A stretch of 64,000 nt of DNA from Limanda limanda (GCF_963576545.1 NC_083646.1:9453491-9517490); one strand, 5' to 3'. Positions 1 through 10,837 are shown, numbered from the stretch's first letter. Numbers and translations are program-made. The notes: generated by a model not told the origin, from the letters alone.

Positions 1-832
1 TTTTGTTTTAAGGACAAGTTAAAACCGTCCCCCGCCGCTGTCGTCTTCAGAGTCTCTCTGCTGATCCCGTCTTAAGGACGGCGCAGACAAATGATGGATG
101 AATCGCTCTTACTGTACTTTCAAGTAACGGGCTCTTTCTAGGGCATCAAAATAAAATTATCTGTACACGTGCACTCACATCTCATTTAAAAAACAGAGTA
201 ATCTGAAACAATCTGCGCGGCTGTGTCCATAATTCAATGTAGAAGAATTTAAATAGATTTCTTCATTGTTATATTTGCTCTAATTATCACATCACATCAA
301 TGGGCCTGCAAGTGAAATCACAACATTGTTTTCAAACTTAATTAGAACATTTTTGTGCATGTTTTCCTCTTTGTGTGTTCTGACATAATTGTAAAAATTT
401 AACAACCTCACAGGGCAAATAATGACTTGTATTTTATTACGATCGCCATTAGAGTCAGTGAATAAAAGCTAGAATCCACAAATTGGACCCATTCTCTTGT
501 TTAAAAAAAATTATAAAAAACACAGCAGGGACTTGTTAAAGATATTTCAATTAGCTGAAATAAGTTATTATTTTAAAAAATAAAGAAAGAGTATAGATGT
601 GTATTCCAAATTTCTCTTCTTTTTATTTCCTGACTTTTTAAATATCAATTTCTTATTATCACTTTTCATACAGACATAAATATGGATGTATCATAATTTA
701 GATTTCAATCAGTATGAGTGTAATTTACCAGATGTCAGACTGTGAATGTATTAATATTAAAAAATGAAAAGCAAACCATGTCTAAATCTTTCCCCCCCAC
801 CCTCTCCCGTTCCTTCTTCCTACCCGTTGTAC
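1..832 (-). other. erfl intron 3, left part; no exon seen
   Basis: This AT-rich stretch lies downstream of the donor of the third coding exon on the minus strand, so it should be intron. No open frame continues the protein here, and no sequence resembling the proline-rich repressor tail of ERF-family proteins was found in any frame. The remaining coding exon or exons must lie outside the window. It contains only short A/T runs, with no tandem repeat worth listing. Confidence 0.6.
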
Positions 833-1010
833 CTCGGGGGTGCAGTCGGGTGCGGTGGTTCCCCCATTGAAGTGATTCTGGGCCAGAAAGAAGGGAGAGT
901 TGGCCATGTCCAGGATGGGGTAGTTCACCAGCACGACCTTACTGAAGTTAAACTTGTAGGTGAAACGTTTCCCTTTGGTTTTGTGCAAAATGCGCTTGTT
1001 GTAATAATAC
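833..1010 (-). CDS. erfl: ERF-like ETS repressor, coding exon 3 (end of ETS domain)
   Basis: Minus-strand exon read from 1010 to 833. The acceptor is a pyrimidine run ending TTCACAG and the donor is GAG|GTACAA. Its first base completes the codon for Arg99, and the exon then codes [16 protein letters not shown], the end of ETS recognition helix 3 and the following beta strands. After the domain come [20 protein letters not shown] and a short linker ending in CTPE. The exon ends in phase 0 at residue 158. The [14 protein letters not shown] string is shared by ERF, ETV3, ETV3L and ERFL. The [11 protein letters not shown] continuation fits ERFL better than ETV3L, judged from memory of those proteins. 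Nuclear sequence-specific repressor of GGAA-containing sites (family knowledge). The frame stays open 15 codons past the donor, but those residues look random, so the splice is preferred. The C-terminal repressor region is missing because the window ends. Confidence 0.93.
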
Positions 1011-3884
1011 CTGTGAAAGAGAAAGAGAGAGAGAGAGGAGAGGATATTGAAAAGGGGATAGAGTGAGGGGGGATAAGGGATAAAGGAAAAGGGAAGAGGA
1101 AAAGGGAAAATGAAAAGAGGAGGGGAGGATTAAATATAATGCTCACATCAAGGTTTTGTATTTCAACACTAACAGAAAAGAAGAAGTAAACAAGTTCAGC
1201 GCTGCGGGCGAGAGCTATGCTGATTTCCCACTGTTTTTATTCATCTCCTTCTTCCTCAGATCAATTCCTGTCTCGCTGCCTCCATTCAACACAATATGGT
1301 CCTTTAGAGGGAAATTTTATTCAGCTGTTAACAGATAAAAAGTCAAAAAGCTGAATCCCTGTAAGTGTCTGTCGACCTTCACATACAGTGAACACACAAC
1401 GACAACAAAACAAAAATACTCCTTTCTTTACTATTATTATTTTTTTTCAATCTAAATGTTCTGAGTTTGACATAATTCTATATTATAATATGGATCATGG
1501 CATAAAAGTGAATGAAAAGATATTGTGAGCAAAACAATTAGAAATAAATGTCCACTATATACAAGGCAAATAAATTGATTTCGTTCAGATGAACACAAAT
1601 TTGTTAATGAAAATAATTTATTTAATGAGAAGTATAAGAGAAAGAATTGTCTTCATCCTTGTATTTAATTTGAACCATCAGAAGCAGATGGACTATCAAA
1701 GCCGAAACACGTAAATGTACACGACAACGAGAAACTGCATTAACGGCAAAGCGCGTTTACAAGGAGGTGGGACGGTGAGAGACGTCTCCATGGCAACGAC
1801 CTCCGGTGTCTGCCGCCGGGCATGTCGAGCCGTCGTCAAGCCGGTTTCCTGTGCCACCCACTGAGGTGTCACAGCGTTCAGTCTGCCAGGATGCCAGGTT
1901 GATCAGCGGCAGAGGCAAAACATGGAGCCATCTGGCTCAGGTAAGAGGAGCAAAGCGCTCAGGTGTGTGTGTGTGTGTAGTGTGTGTGTGTGTGTTTGCA
2001 TGCGGGTGTGTGTGTGTGTGTGTTTGCATGCGGGTGTGTGTGTGTGTGTGTTTGCGTGCGTGAAGGGAGCGGGATGATGCAAACCGAAAAACCTACCGAC
2101 GAGTTATCGCGGGATGGCGTGAATCTCAAATGCCATTTCTTTAAGTGCTCGGATTTCTCTGTTTTAAAGTGACCACAGTCAATGCGCCGCACTCAGGAGG
2201 CGTTTAACAACCTCAGCATTAAACACTGGTGAGCGGAGCCTCATTATGCAGACGCACTATATCAACAAACACAGCGGCATGTACATATCAGCATGTATCC
2301 ACAGTGGCTGCACTCGGTGCAATGATGTGTACGTGTTTTGCTTTGCGTGGCAATTGTGCCGTGGCCCTTAATTGAGCAATTAAGTGAGGCTAATTAAGGA
2401 GGCTAATTGTGGCCCCAGCCAATTCATAACAATTAGACTCTGACGACAGCCCCCATTAAAAAGAGGCCAAAGGAAAGCAGAAGGAGGGGGGGTGCGATAA
2501 CAAGTTGGGGTAGCGTGTATTTGCATAAGAAAACTGAGTGCGGCCGGGGGTGTTAAATGCTAAAGGTATGGAACGTGCACAATATTGTATTAATCACATT
2601 TGGCAAAGTTCTGCACCGAGCACTTTACCAGTTCTGAAGAACAAGTCCAAGCAATCTCAGCACGACGCTTGATTTTAAAATCCCTATTGATATTTTCTAT
2701 TCGGCAGCTCAATGGTGAACTTTTCCATTAGGCTGTTCACAGATAAGGAGAAATTGAGGGTATCGACATTAGGTAAAGTCCCACTTTTATCTCTCCATTT
2801 TTTTTTTTTTACCAACATGGAAAATAAGTGATGCTTCTGTCAGAGGAGAGTAAACAATCTACGTTAACCGAGGTAAATGTGATAAACATCTTGATCTGAT
2901 ACAAACAGCGTAATTGCTTGACATTCAACACAACACATGCACAGACGTCAAAACTCGCTGGGGTGATTGTTGTGTTTCCCTCATACCTCAGAGCCCTGCT
3001 CAGCTTGTCATAGTTCATGTGGGGTTTGCACTTCCTGGCCCCCCACAGCCGGGCCACCTCGTCCGGGTCCTTGATGACAAACTCTCCGTAGTCCCCCTGC
3101 CAGGCGATCACCCCCTGATACTCCTCCTTCTGCAGCAGCTCCAGGATGAAGTGCCACAGCTGGATCTGTCTGGAGCCCGGACTTGACTCGGGCTTGTAGG
3201 CCCAGTCGGGGAAGGCGAACCCTGGGCGGAGGGAAGCAGGAAAGAGCGCAGGATGAGGCTGGAGGCCTGTCGTTTGTCCCGGTGCGCACAGGGAGCGGGT
3301 GGGTGGGGAGGGGTGGGCTGCCGTCTGAATGACTGATGAGTGATGGAGGTGAGGGATTATGTGTTTAATATCACAGCACGTGCCTTGAGCAATGTTAGTC
3401 TGAGCTAATGCCCTCTAGCCTGAACAGATTGGTCAGTGCGATGATGACAGCTCGCTGAGAGAGATCTGATTGATGCGGCTCGAGTCTGAATTCTAGAAGC
3501 CGGCTGCATTCACATCACTGACGGAGTTGAGCAGCTTTTTAACTCGTCCCTGAAGTGAATCAGGCACTAACTAGCCTTGTAAAAACATTAGAAACATACA
3601 ACCAATTATCACCAGAGACTCAATTTGTTTGGCAATGTGCGTGCCTCTGGTTTATCTTTTGATATGAATTTTAACATCCAATATTGACGATGAGGAGGAT
3701 CACAACATTTCTGAAGTGTTAACAAAACTAAATTTGCCTGTTTTGGTTGCCTGGTTTCATCCAATTTACAAAGTTGACCCCAGTCAGGAATAATAGAAAT
3801 GTAGTGGTGGTACTGGGACTCACCTGGGGACCACAGTGCAGGCACCGGGGGGAGCAGCAGATCACTGACGCAGTTACAGTCCAT
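833..3884 (-). CDS. erfl: erfl: ETS domain transcription repressor ERF-like (partial gene, 3' end outside window)
   Basis: Gene-level entry joining 3884-3824, 3221-2987 and 1010-833. The product so far is 158 residues: a short leader (1-21), the subfamily linker [15 protein letters not shown] (22-36), the ETS DNA-binding domain (about 40-121) and the start of the C-terminal region ([11 protein letters not shown] and on). Family knowledge: ERF-type ETS proteins are nuclear repressors of ETS target promoters acting downstream of RTK-ERK signalling. Whether this fish member has the ERK docking and phosphorylation sites cannot be seen, because that region is encoded beyond base 1. Alternatives are ETV3, ETV3L or ERF. 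The N terminus and the VLVNYP continuation favour ERFL. Regulation probably involves a distant 5' exon and the candidate enhancers to its right. The symbol is given at family level only; erfl1 versus erfl3 is unresolved. Confidence 0.9.
1014..1130 (+). repeat. polypurine (GA-rich) tract beside the exon 3 acceptor
   Basis: About 115 bases of nearly pure A/G on the plus strand, so the erfl transcript carries a very long polypyrimidine tract directly before the exon 3 acceptor. It is far longer than a normal branch-point-to-acceptor tract. It begins as (GA)n and becomes irregular. Confidence 0.8.
1740..1945 (+). promoter_or_regulatory. CpG-rich patch with RFX X-box and plus-strand splice donor
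   Basis: A short CpG-rich island in erfl intron 2. At 1784-1797 it holds GTCTCCATGGCAAC, the reverse complement of GTTGCCATGGAGAC, which is a textbook RFX X-box (two half sites around CCATGG). At 1940 the plus strand has CTCAG|GTAAGAG, a near-perfect donor, 20 bases after an ATG. This could be the promoter and first exon of an antisense transcript, or an RFX-bound enhancer. No downstream acceptor exon was identified, so a gene is not claimed. Confidence 0.45.
1962..2062 (+). repeat. Compound (GT)n array with TTTGCATGCGGG insertions
   Basis: GT dinucleotide runs interrupted at about 32-base intervals by a shared TTTGCATGCGGG-type segment, so this is a small minisatellite built on a microsatellite. 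The open frames across it (Cys-Val repeats) are artefacts. Confidence 0.9.
2335..2465. promoter_or_regulatory. Candidate conserved enhancer, TAATTA-rich, in erfl intron 2
   Basis: A non-repetitive island with closely spaced homeodomain-type cores: TTAATTGAGCAATTAAG, GCTAATTAAGG, GCTAATTGTGG, CCAATTC and ACAATTAG. The mixture of AATTA/CAATTA sites and GC-rich linkers is typical of vertebrate conserved non-coding elements. Function is inferred from composition only. Confidence 0.4.
2987..3221 (-). CDS. erfl: ERF-like ETS repressor, coding exon 2 (main ETS domain)
   Basis: Minus-strand exon read from 3221 to 2987, 235 bases, with acceptor CGCCCAG|GG and donor CTGAG|GTATGA. It codes residues 21-99: a [18 protein letters not shown] lead-in typical of the ERF/ETV3 subfamily, then the ETS winged helix from about residue 40 ([11 protein letters not shown] helix 1, [15 protein letters not shown] strands, PDEVARLWG helix 2, [11 protein letters not shown] recognition helix 3). 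The two arginines of the LSRALR motif that contact the GGA core in ETS proteins (here Arg96 and Arg99) are present, the second being split by the intron. Binds GGAA sites in the nucleus; ERF-family members repress and are controlled by ERK (family knowledge). GC content is high compared with surrounding DNA, as expected for a conserved exon. Confidence 0.97.
3222..3823 (-). other. erfl intron 1 (between coding exons 1 and 2)
   Basis: A 602-base GT-AG intron (GTGAGT donor, CCCAG acceptor) interrupting the codon of Gly21. No internal gene is seen. Its central part (3300-3560) is non-repetitive and could hold regulatory sequence, but no motif stands out. Confidence 0.85.
3824..3884 (-). CDS. erfl: ERF-like ETS repressor, coding exon 1 (start codon)
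   Basis: Read from 3884 to 3824 on the minus strand. The ATG sits in GAGGCATGG, with G at +4. The exon codes 20 residues starting [13 protein letters not shown] and ending ALWSP, then one base of the Gly21 codon before a strong donor (CCAG|GTGAGT). A short N terminus of the MDCxC...PALW type directly joined to GFAFPDW is, to my recollection, characteristic of ERF-like (ERFL; fish erfl1/erfl3) rather than ERF or ETV3, which differ before the FPDWAY motif. The three exons total 474 bases and 158 codons with no frame break. Upstream on the minus strand, TTCTGTCACAG|GTGTTG at 3899-3898 is a good acceptor only 13 bases before the ATG. The exon therefore probably begins at 3897 and a non-coding exon precedes it. 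Which teleost paralogue this is cannot be decided here. Confidence 0.9.
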
Positions 3885-5420
3885 GCCTCCACAACACCTG
3901 TGACAGAAGGAAAGACACAAAAAGCACAATTAGTTGACTTCTGCATAAGGAACATGAAATTACATCTTATCCAAAAGTATTTTTCGAAAGCCAAAGATAA
4001 ACACCCAGCATGGTTTATTTTCCTGAGTTGAAGTTGAAGTTAATAATGTATAACTCTGTGGAAAACTGAGGGATTGCATAAGTGTCTGAAGGCGCAGCAG
4101 AAGTTCAGAAACATACCTTAAATCTGAAATATCACGAGGTTATGTTTCGTATGTTTTTGGTGGAGATCAGGTGTTTGATGGATGTAATCTTATGTGGTCA
4201 CCTGAGGCTGTGTCTGATGCAACAGGGTGGACATTCCTCCACTGCATTTATGAACAGGAGGAATTAAATCAACTTTGGAAAACCAAGTCAAAGTTGAGTC
4301 ATATTATACATTAAAAACAGGGTTTTTCTTTTAATATATAATACAACTTGTTTATATGTTTTAAGTCCAAAATATCTGCAAAAGTTATGTTCAAGTAAAC
4401 TACGACTAACAGTTAAGTTTAATGGTCGGCCTGAAGAGAGAGGGTTTAACTTGTTGGGTGATTAAAATGAGACAAATGGAGTTTGTCAGATTTGTATTAT
4501 CATTTTATTGTGATAAGCTACGCTACGCTTTTGGTAAAGTGTCTTAAATCTGCTGACTTATTCTTATTGCATAATTTGAGTTGGGTTTAGATGTATTCTG
4601 TTTTGGGATATGTGAGAAGTTATTAAGACAAAATGGAACTTATATATTATTGATGCATCAAAGAGTTTAGTGTTGTATTTGTTCAAGATGAAACTAAAAG
4701 ATGTTGGACAGATAAAATGTGTTATATTTTGTACTAAATAGCATAGAGCAGAAATTCTAGAAGTAAAGAAGAAATACCTCAACAATAAACATACTTTGTT
4801 TTCTTGTTGTGTTTAAGTAAAATTTTAAGACATAAGTATCAGGTTATATATGATACAATAATTTAGAAGTAAAAGTAAAGAAATGTCCAGCAAATGCAAA
4901 ATGCTCATCTGTATTTCTAGTCATTTTGCCCCATTTGTTTGGACCACACCAACCGGGCACCACAGGTGTGCACGGCAGCTGAAGGCGATCTGCTGAGTCC
5001 TTCTCCATCACGTTGCTTCATTCGTCTTACGCACAAACAAGTGATCTGAACGCAACACAAACCACAGTGTGTTCCGTGTGATCGAGGGAGGCGTCGGCTG
5101 TTCTTCTTAAATGACAGCTGATCAACAGTAACGTGAAAAAAACCCAAGTCTGCTGACGAGGAGAAGGTGAGCGAGGGGACTGGGAGACTGGGAGACGGGC
5201 TCTGGTTTGGATATCACAGTTTCATCAGGGTTGTTTTACAAAGCTCAGATGGAAGAGATGCCCTGCTGCTACATCGGTATCTTTAATGCTGGCCTCTCTA
5301 TCTCTCCCTTCACTCTCTGCCTCTATTTAATTATGCTCTGTGAATTTTGGATTTTCCCTCCAGCATTGAAATGGAACGTGAATTATTAAGGTGTGTTTGT
5401 ATAAATTATTATTGCTAACT

Positions 5421-5700
5421 CCAGGCATTTCTCACTCTCTCCCTCCCTCTCGCTCGCTCTCTGGCCGACCCTCTCTTTCTATCCATCCCTCGCTCGCTCT
5501 CACCCCGCTTCTAGCCTTTGGATTGTGGCCCCTCTCGCTCTCTCTCCTCCCTCTCTTCATCTTTCTTGTTCTCAAGCCGCTCCCTCTGTCTTCAAATATA
5601 GAGTTGGCATTCATCCTATCTCACTCACATATTTTTTCCCTGTATCATTCATGTTATCGCTCCTCTTTTTTCATCTTCTCCTCTATTTCGCGTCTCTGCG
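5421..5700 (+). repeat. Pyrimidine-rich (CT) island
   Basis: About 280 bases dominated by C and T on the plus strand (CTCTCTCC, CCCTCCCTCTCGCTCGCTC units). The Ser-Leu-Pro rich open frames across it are composition artefacts. Confidence 0.75.
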
Positions 5701-6284
5701 GCTGCACCGCACTTTCCCATAATGAGACAAACTTATCGTGAGGGTTCAAATAACAACCACAACTCGTGTCTTCACACCAAGCTGCTCACTTTCACGTGGG
5801 ATTTGTTTTTACACAAAACTATCCTACACTTATAACGCGTGGGACATGAAATCACACATTGGCCTTCATTCAATTAGAAGCAGCTCCATTTCAAAAACAC
5901 ACATCCTCCCATTAAAATGTTGATGTCTGGCTTGTTCAGCCGACTGAAGGCCTCAGCAGGGATCAGTGGGAGTCTTTCAAGAATACGATATTCTTTGTGT
6001 TTGAGGTAGTAATCTATAAGTTTCCTCCTCCCTGTGGGCTACAGGTCATCAGTGCTGCATCATTCCTTTCATTTTCCATATTCTCGTGGCCGGCAGTATG
6101 TAGAAGCTGGTCTCCTCTGAGGATGATGTATATGTGCGCTCCCATCTGTCAGGGTCTCCCCGGCTCTCTCTCGTACCACCTACGCATGCACGGCCTCAAA
6201 TCTATACCCTTCCTCCCTTTTCCGATCCAACAGCCTATCTATACAGGTGAATCCTCCTTTCCTCTTTCCCACTTCCTTCCTATT

Positions 6285-6309
6285 CACACACACACACACA
6301 CACACACAC
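6285..6309 (+). repeat. (CA)n microsatellite
   Basis: About 12 CA units; simple sequence. Confidence 0.9.
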
Positions 6310-6470
6310 CTATCCACTGTCTTGTCTCCCTCCCTCACGCCCCACCCATCTCCTTCCCTCGCTTCCTCGCTCCTGCTCTGTGTGTTTTGCTTCGGCGCAG
6401 TAATTTTCCGTTTGATTTCGGAGGTAATGCATTTTTTACAAATCAAAGAGGAAGCCAGGCTGCCCCCCCC

Positions 6471-6556
6471 TCTCCTCCTCCTCATCCTCCTCCTCCTTCC
6501 CTCCTCCTCCTCCTCCTCCTCCTCCTCTTCTCTCCCTCCCTCCCCAGTCTCCCGTT
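6471..6556 (+). repeat. (CTC)n trinucleotide array
   Basis: CTC/TCC units in about 85 bases with a few interruptions, ending in CCCTCCCTCC. The reverse strand is a GGA-rich, G-quadruplex-compatible run. Confidence 0.85.
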
Positions 6557-7519
6557 CTCGCCCCCCTCGGCCCCCCAGGCCAGAGAGGAGATAAAGGAGC
6601 CCCCATCATTTCCTTGTTAGTTTTGATTTGGGCAGCGCAGGGCTTTCAAGTTCCCCCCATCACCCCCAGAAACATTATAACTAGCAGCCCAGGGAATACT
6701 CTTCCTCACACACACACACACACACGCACAGACTGTCAGAGACAGACGCTCACAGATTGTAATGGATTGTACATGCACAGTAAACACAGTCTCCAGCAGA
6801 TATGGCACAAATACACAGGTATTCAGGTAGCAGAGACACACACAAACACACCCTCACACGCACAACAAACACACACAAAATAAGATATGGAGCCCATAGA
6901 TATTGACTGAATCAATACAGACACTCTAACACACATCTCAGCGAGCAGAAAGAGAGAATGCACTTTGTTTACTAAAGATGCCGGTGGACTGATAGAACAC
7001 AGAGACGTGCGAGGACAAAAACACAACGTGTGCATTTTGCTCGGCACAGGGCAACGTGTGGACACAACAGTCCGGACAAAGGAGCTCTCGCCCCACAAAA
7101 GGCCACCCATACAACCCAGTGCGGATGATGGATCACACAGTTATCAGCGACAATGGCGAGCACACACAATAGGGCAGCAGAGTTACTGTACACAATCACA
7201 TCTTGATGAGAGAAACCGCGGCTCCACATGTTGTGAGGCGTCGGGCCTATGGCAGACAAACCGCTGCTGTTGAAAACCCTCTGGTGTGCCGATGAGTCAC
7301 AGGCTTTTTGGAAAATTCAGTCAACTGCTGCAAGAGTGTGCGTTGGGTGGAAGGGACAAGATTTTCTGACAGAGATGAAGCGATTCACTCACTCGCGGGA
7401 GGTCAAGGACTGCGAAGGCCGAAAGGTGATTGTGCTGTTGCTGTTTCGCTGCATCTTTCAAACAGCCTCAAACTCAAATCCGAGAGGTCGGATCAGTGCT
7501 CAATCTTCAAAAAAAAACA

Positions 7520-7915
7520 TCTTTAAAACTGCAATAACTGATGTGGTTTTTTTTGACCACTTGGGAACAGCGTAAACAAACTGCAAATACAATATTGACA
7601 TATTATCACCATGAAGTTGATATGGTAAACTTGTTGGCTCACAGTTGCTTATTTACACATCCAGCAGACACGGAGCCACATTATCATTCATTCGGAGTCG
7701 TCTTTCAAGCCTCTCGGTGGAAGTAAGACCAATATTCACTCTCATTTTAGCTCAGATTTTTTCTCCACCGACTCCGGTGCAGAATATGTAGTTTCTTTTT
7801 TCTTTTTAAATCTGCTAAATGCTCCACAGGGGGCAATTTTTTGGTGAAACCAGCTACCTGCCGTGGCTGAAACTAACACTGATGAACCAAGACAGTGGGC
7901 TGACAGCGGGTAAAA
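7520..7915. mobile_element. Degraded dispersed fish repeat (non-autonomous, family unnamed)
   Basis: The stretch from TTTTGACCACTTGGGAACAG through TTGGCTCACAGTTGC, CACATCCAGCAGACAC, TTCTCCACCGACTCCGGTGC and GCTAAATGCTCCACAGGGGGC to CAGTGGGCTGACAGCG resembles a dispersed repeat I recognise from many fish genomes. It has no coding capacity, so a MITE-like or SINE-like remnant is likely. Ends and family are not certain. Confidence 0.4.
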
Positions 7916-9919
7916 CACTTAAGATGACAGGAACTGCATGGTGATAATCTTCTGAGACATTATACTCAATCATCTCTATTGTTAGTATGGAAATATTGGT
8001 AATAGTTGCTTTTATTTGCTTAATTTCTTTGTGCTTTTCTAAATTTGATTGTTTTTGTCTTTTTCTCTGTTATATGTCTCTATAGCTGCTTTGAGAAATG
8101 CATTCAACTCCCAACGTTTTCTTCATATTTTGCAGTCAATCTGTATGTTAGAGAGCAAACGTCCAAATCTGTTGCTCTGAACTTTTCCCGGATGACAGGA
8201 AAAACTCAGGAGTGCGAGAATGCAGCAGGAAAACAACTGGTAAATTCACAGCGAGCGAGTAAGAGCATTCGTGAAGTTTTTTAACGCGTGACGCCTGCAA
8301 AAGTGAATAAATCTAAAAGAACACAAATATCTCAGGATGAAAACAACAACAACTTGTCACGTCAACTTGGAAAGACAACGAGACCCGAGAGCTTTCCACG
8401 TGCTCGTTGTATAACACTCATATGAGTACTGGTCTCATTACGGTCACATGATCTCACCTAAAAAGATTATAAATAGAAGAGATAAAGAGACAATAGGTTA
8501 ACAAAAATCGAATAAAGGTCGGACTTTGATGGGTTTCCTGTGTTTGGGAGAGATACCAACATAACATCTCTCTCTCCTCTGGAACACGTTTGCATGGAGG
8601 CTGGTGATGAGCGGGAGCGGAGCTGTCAGTGGAAGCAGTGCAGCCGCGGTTAGTAGGCCAACGACAGCAGTAAAAAGGAAACAGTGTGAGGAATACGCTG
8701 TTGTACCAACTCGGTTTTGAAATTCTGCAGAGTGACTGGGGTAGAGGGAGGAAGAGGGGGGGTGCGCCTGACATTCAGGCAACATTATGTCTCCAGTGCT
8801 GTCTAAAGAAGGAAAGCGTGATGGGTCATGATATAAAAAGATGGAAAAAAACTGAGAGGCATGAAGAGTCTGGCCTCTCCCGCTTTCTTTTTCCACTAGA
8901 TGAAACGGGCTCTGTACATCTGTCTCATCTTCCTCTTTTTGGTTGCCCCTGAAAAAGGGCCAACTGAACCCTCTCTCTCTCCCTCTCCCTGGCTCTCTCC
9001 CTGGTTAGCTCTGACACACTGGTCAGCCTCAGGGTGGAAGAACAGAGGGACTGTGCTATGGGTTTGTTAGAGGAGATGGAGAGAAGGAGAGAGGAGAAAC
9101 AAGGAAGGAGAGGAAGGAGAGAAGGAGCGGAGGAATAGGGAGGGGTGTGGTGGTCAGGGAGAGGGAAAAATAACCTGTCCGTCCAAATGAAAAGTCGATG
9201 CTGAATTTACACGACAGTGGCCTATAATTTAGCTACATTTCTTATCTTAATTAGGAAATAACAATCCAAGGTCGTGTATGATAAACACTGAATGATTTAT
9301 GTTTTGTTTAAATCTAAAGGTTAAAGAAAAGTTTTCATATATATATATATATACTGTTTAATAAGAGTACCAAAGGCTACTTTGTCTTAATTACTCTTTG
9401 TACAAAAAGGTTGTGATTTTCTCAAGGGATATGCCGGTTTGGTAAATGTTCATGCCTTCAAAAACAAATGTATTATTCAATAACATGTTTTTAAAATCAA
9501 GGCCTATAAGTAGTTGTCCTTGGGGTTAAATGATGTGTACAATTATGTTTGATAGGGCTGACATATTTTATGATTTGAAATTTGAGTTTTTTCCATCATA
9601 TTAGAACATACAGGATCAATTATAAACCATTTAAATAGGTTCTGATATAATATTAATTTTTCTTATTTTATATAACAGTCTGTGTAACTATGTTTCTTCA
9701 CTTATAAAAGTTTAACATTGGATTGGTGCATTTTTTTTAAATCCATTAATACATCAAATCAATAACAGTTATTAAAAGGTAGTTGTGACAAAAAACTATT
9801 TTAAAATTATAAACACTGCATAACTATAAGTTATTACTGTGAAGCTATTGTACTGTACTAAAAAAACACATGTTCAGTGATTACAAGTCAAAGAGATGAA
9901 CTCACTAACACTACACTGG

Positions 9920-10257
9920 CTCCTCACAGCTCCTCACTGCTCCGCACAGCTCCTCACTGCTCCTCACTGCTCCTCACAGCTCCTCACTGCTTCTCACTGC
10001 TCCTCACTGCTCCTCACAGCTCCTCACTGCTTCTCACTGCTCCTCACAGCTCCTCACTGCTCCTCACTGCTCCTCACAGTTCCTCACTGCTACTCACAGC
10101 TCCACACTTCTCCTCATACTTCCTCACAGCTCTTCATGCTCCTCACTGCTCCTCACAGCTCCTCACTGCTCCTCATACTTCCTCACAGCTCTTCATGCTC
10201 CTCACTGCTCCTCATTGCTCCCCACTGCTCCTCACTGCTCCTCACAGCTCCTCACTG
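9920..10257 (+). repeat. 10-bp CTCCTCACTG/CTCCTCACAG minisatellite
   Basis: About 33 copies of a 10-base unit alternating between CTCCTCACTG and CTCCTCACAG. In the right half there is a higher-order duplication of 59 bases (block beginning TCCTCATACTTCCTCACAGC at 10111 and again at 10170). The unit has no stop codon in any frame, which explains the long repetitive open frames over it; it is not a gene. Confidence 0.95.
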
Positions 10258-10837
10258 CAGGAGCAAAACCTATACTGAGACCCTCACCCCGAGACGGGCC
10301 ATCACCTGACAGGACCGGTGAAACCACAGGATCATTCAGACAAATTCAGTTTGAAAGATACAGAGACATGTATGAGTGGGTGTGGAGATCTAGGCTGAGG
10401 TGGGATGATCAAGGACGAGGGATTATGGGTCAGAAGATACGTTTTAAATAACCCAGACATGTGACAACTGAGAGTTATTAAATCATTAACCTACATAGCT
10501 GAGATTTTAAGAATCGACCTTTAAATATCTTTTCTCATCTTTAAAAAAATGTCTTATGATTTCATTAATGACGTCACTGTTCCAGGATTTCTTGTATTTC
10601 CCTCATTCCTTGTGATTTATCTCTTTTGTTTCTTTTGATTATGAGTCAGTAAGATTGTCTGTCCTGACTCTCAAAAACAAGATCTCAAGGGGTTTAATGG
10701 CAGGAAAACACATTTCTTGAAATGTTCTTATAAACTAATAAATATACAGTTACACCACCTTTATTCTTCTTGTTTTGTTTCTTTGCGTTTGCTTTTTAAC
10801 TGTTTCCTATTGTTCGCCTTCATTTTTGACTTTTAAG

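Larger units (their letters stand above)
1011..2986 (-). other. erfl intron 2
   Basis: GT-AG intron between the exon 2 donor (GAG|GTATGA at 2986) and the exon 3 acceptor at 1012-1011. It splits the ETS domain inside the ALRYYY recognition helix between the second and third base of an Arg codon, a position commonly used in ETS genes. It holds a polypurine block, a CpG patch with an X-box, a GT array and a homeobox-site-rich island, listed separately. Between about 1140 and 1730 only AT-rich sequence is seen. Confidence 0.85.
3898..9916. other. Non-coding stretch upstream of erfl coding exons; no gene
   Basis: If the first exon lies further right, this is the start of the 5' UTR intron. Open frames here lack family resemblance or pass through repeats. 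Sub-features listed separately are a pyrimidine island, CA and CTC arrays and one degraded repeat. A small (AT)n run lies at 9337-9353. The segment 6385-6450 (TAATTTTCCG, AATGCATTTTTT, CAAATCAAAG) looks enhancer-like but is short. Confidence 0.6.

Noticed and set aside
9877..10309. Two overlapping open frames of over 130 codons with Ser/Leu/Thr/Ala/Pro/His repeats
   Set aside because: They read through a 10-base minisatellite that has no stop in any frame; not a protein.
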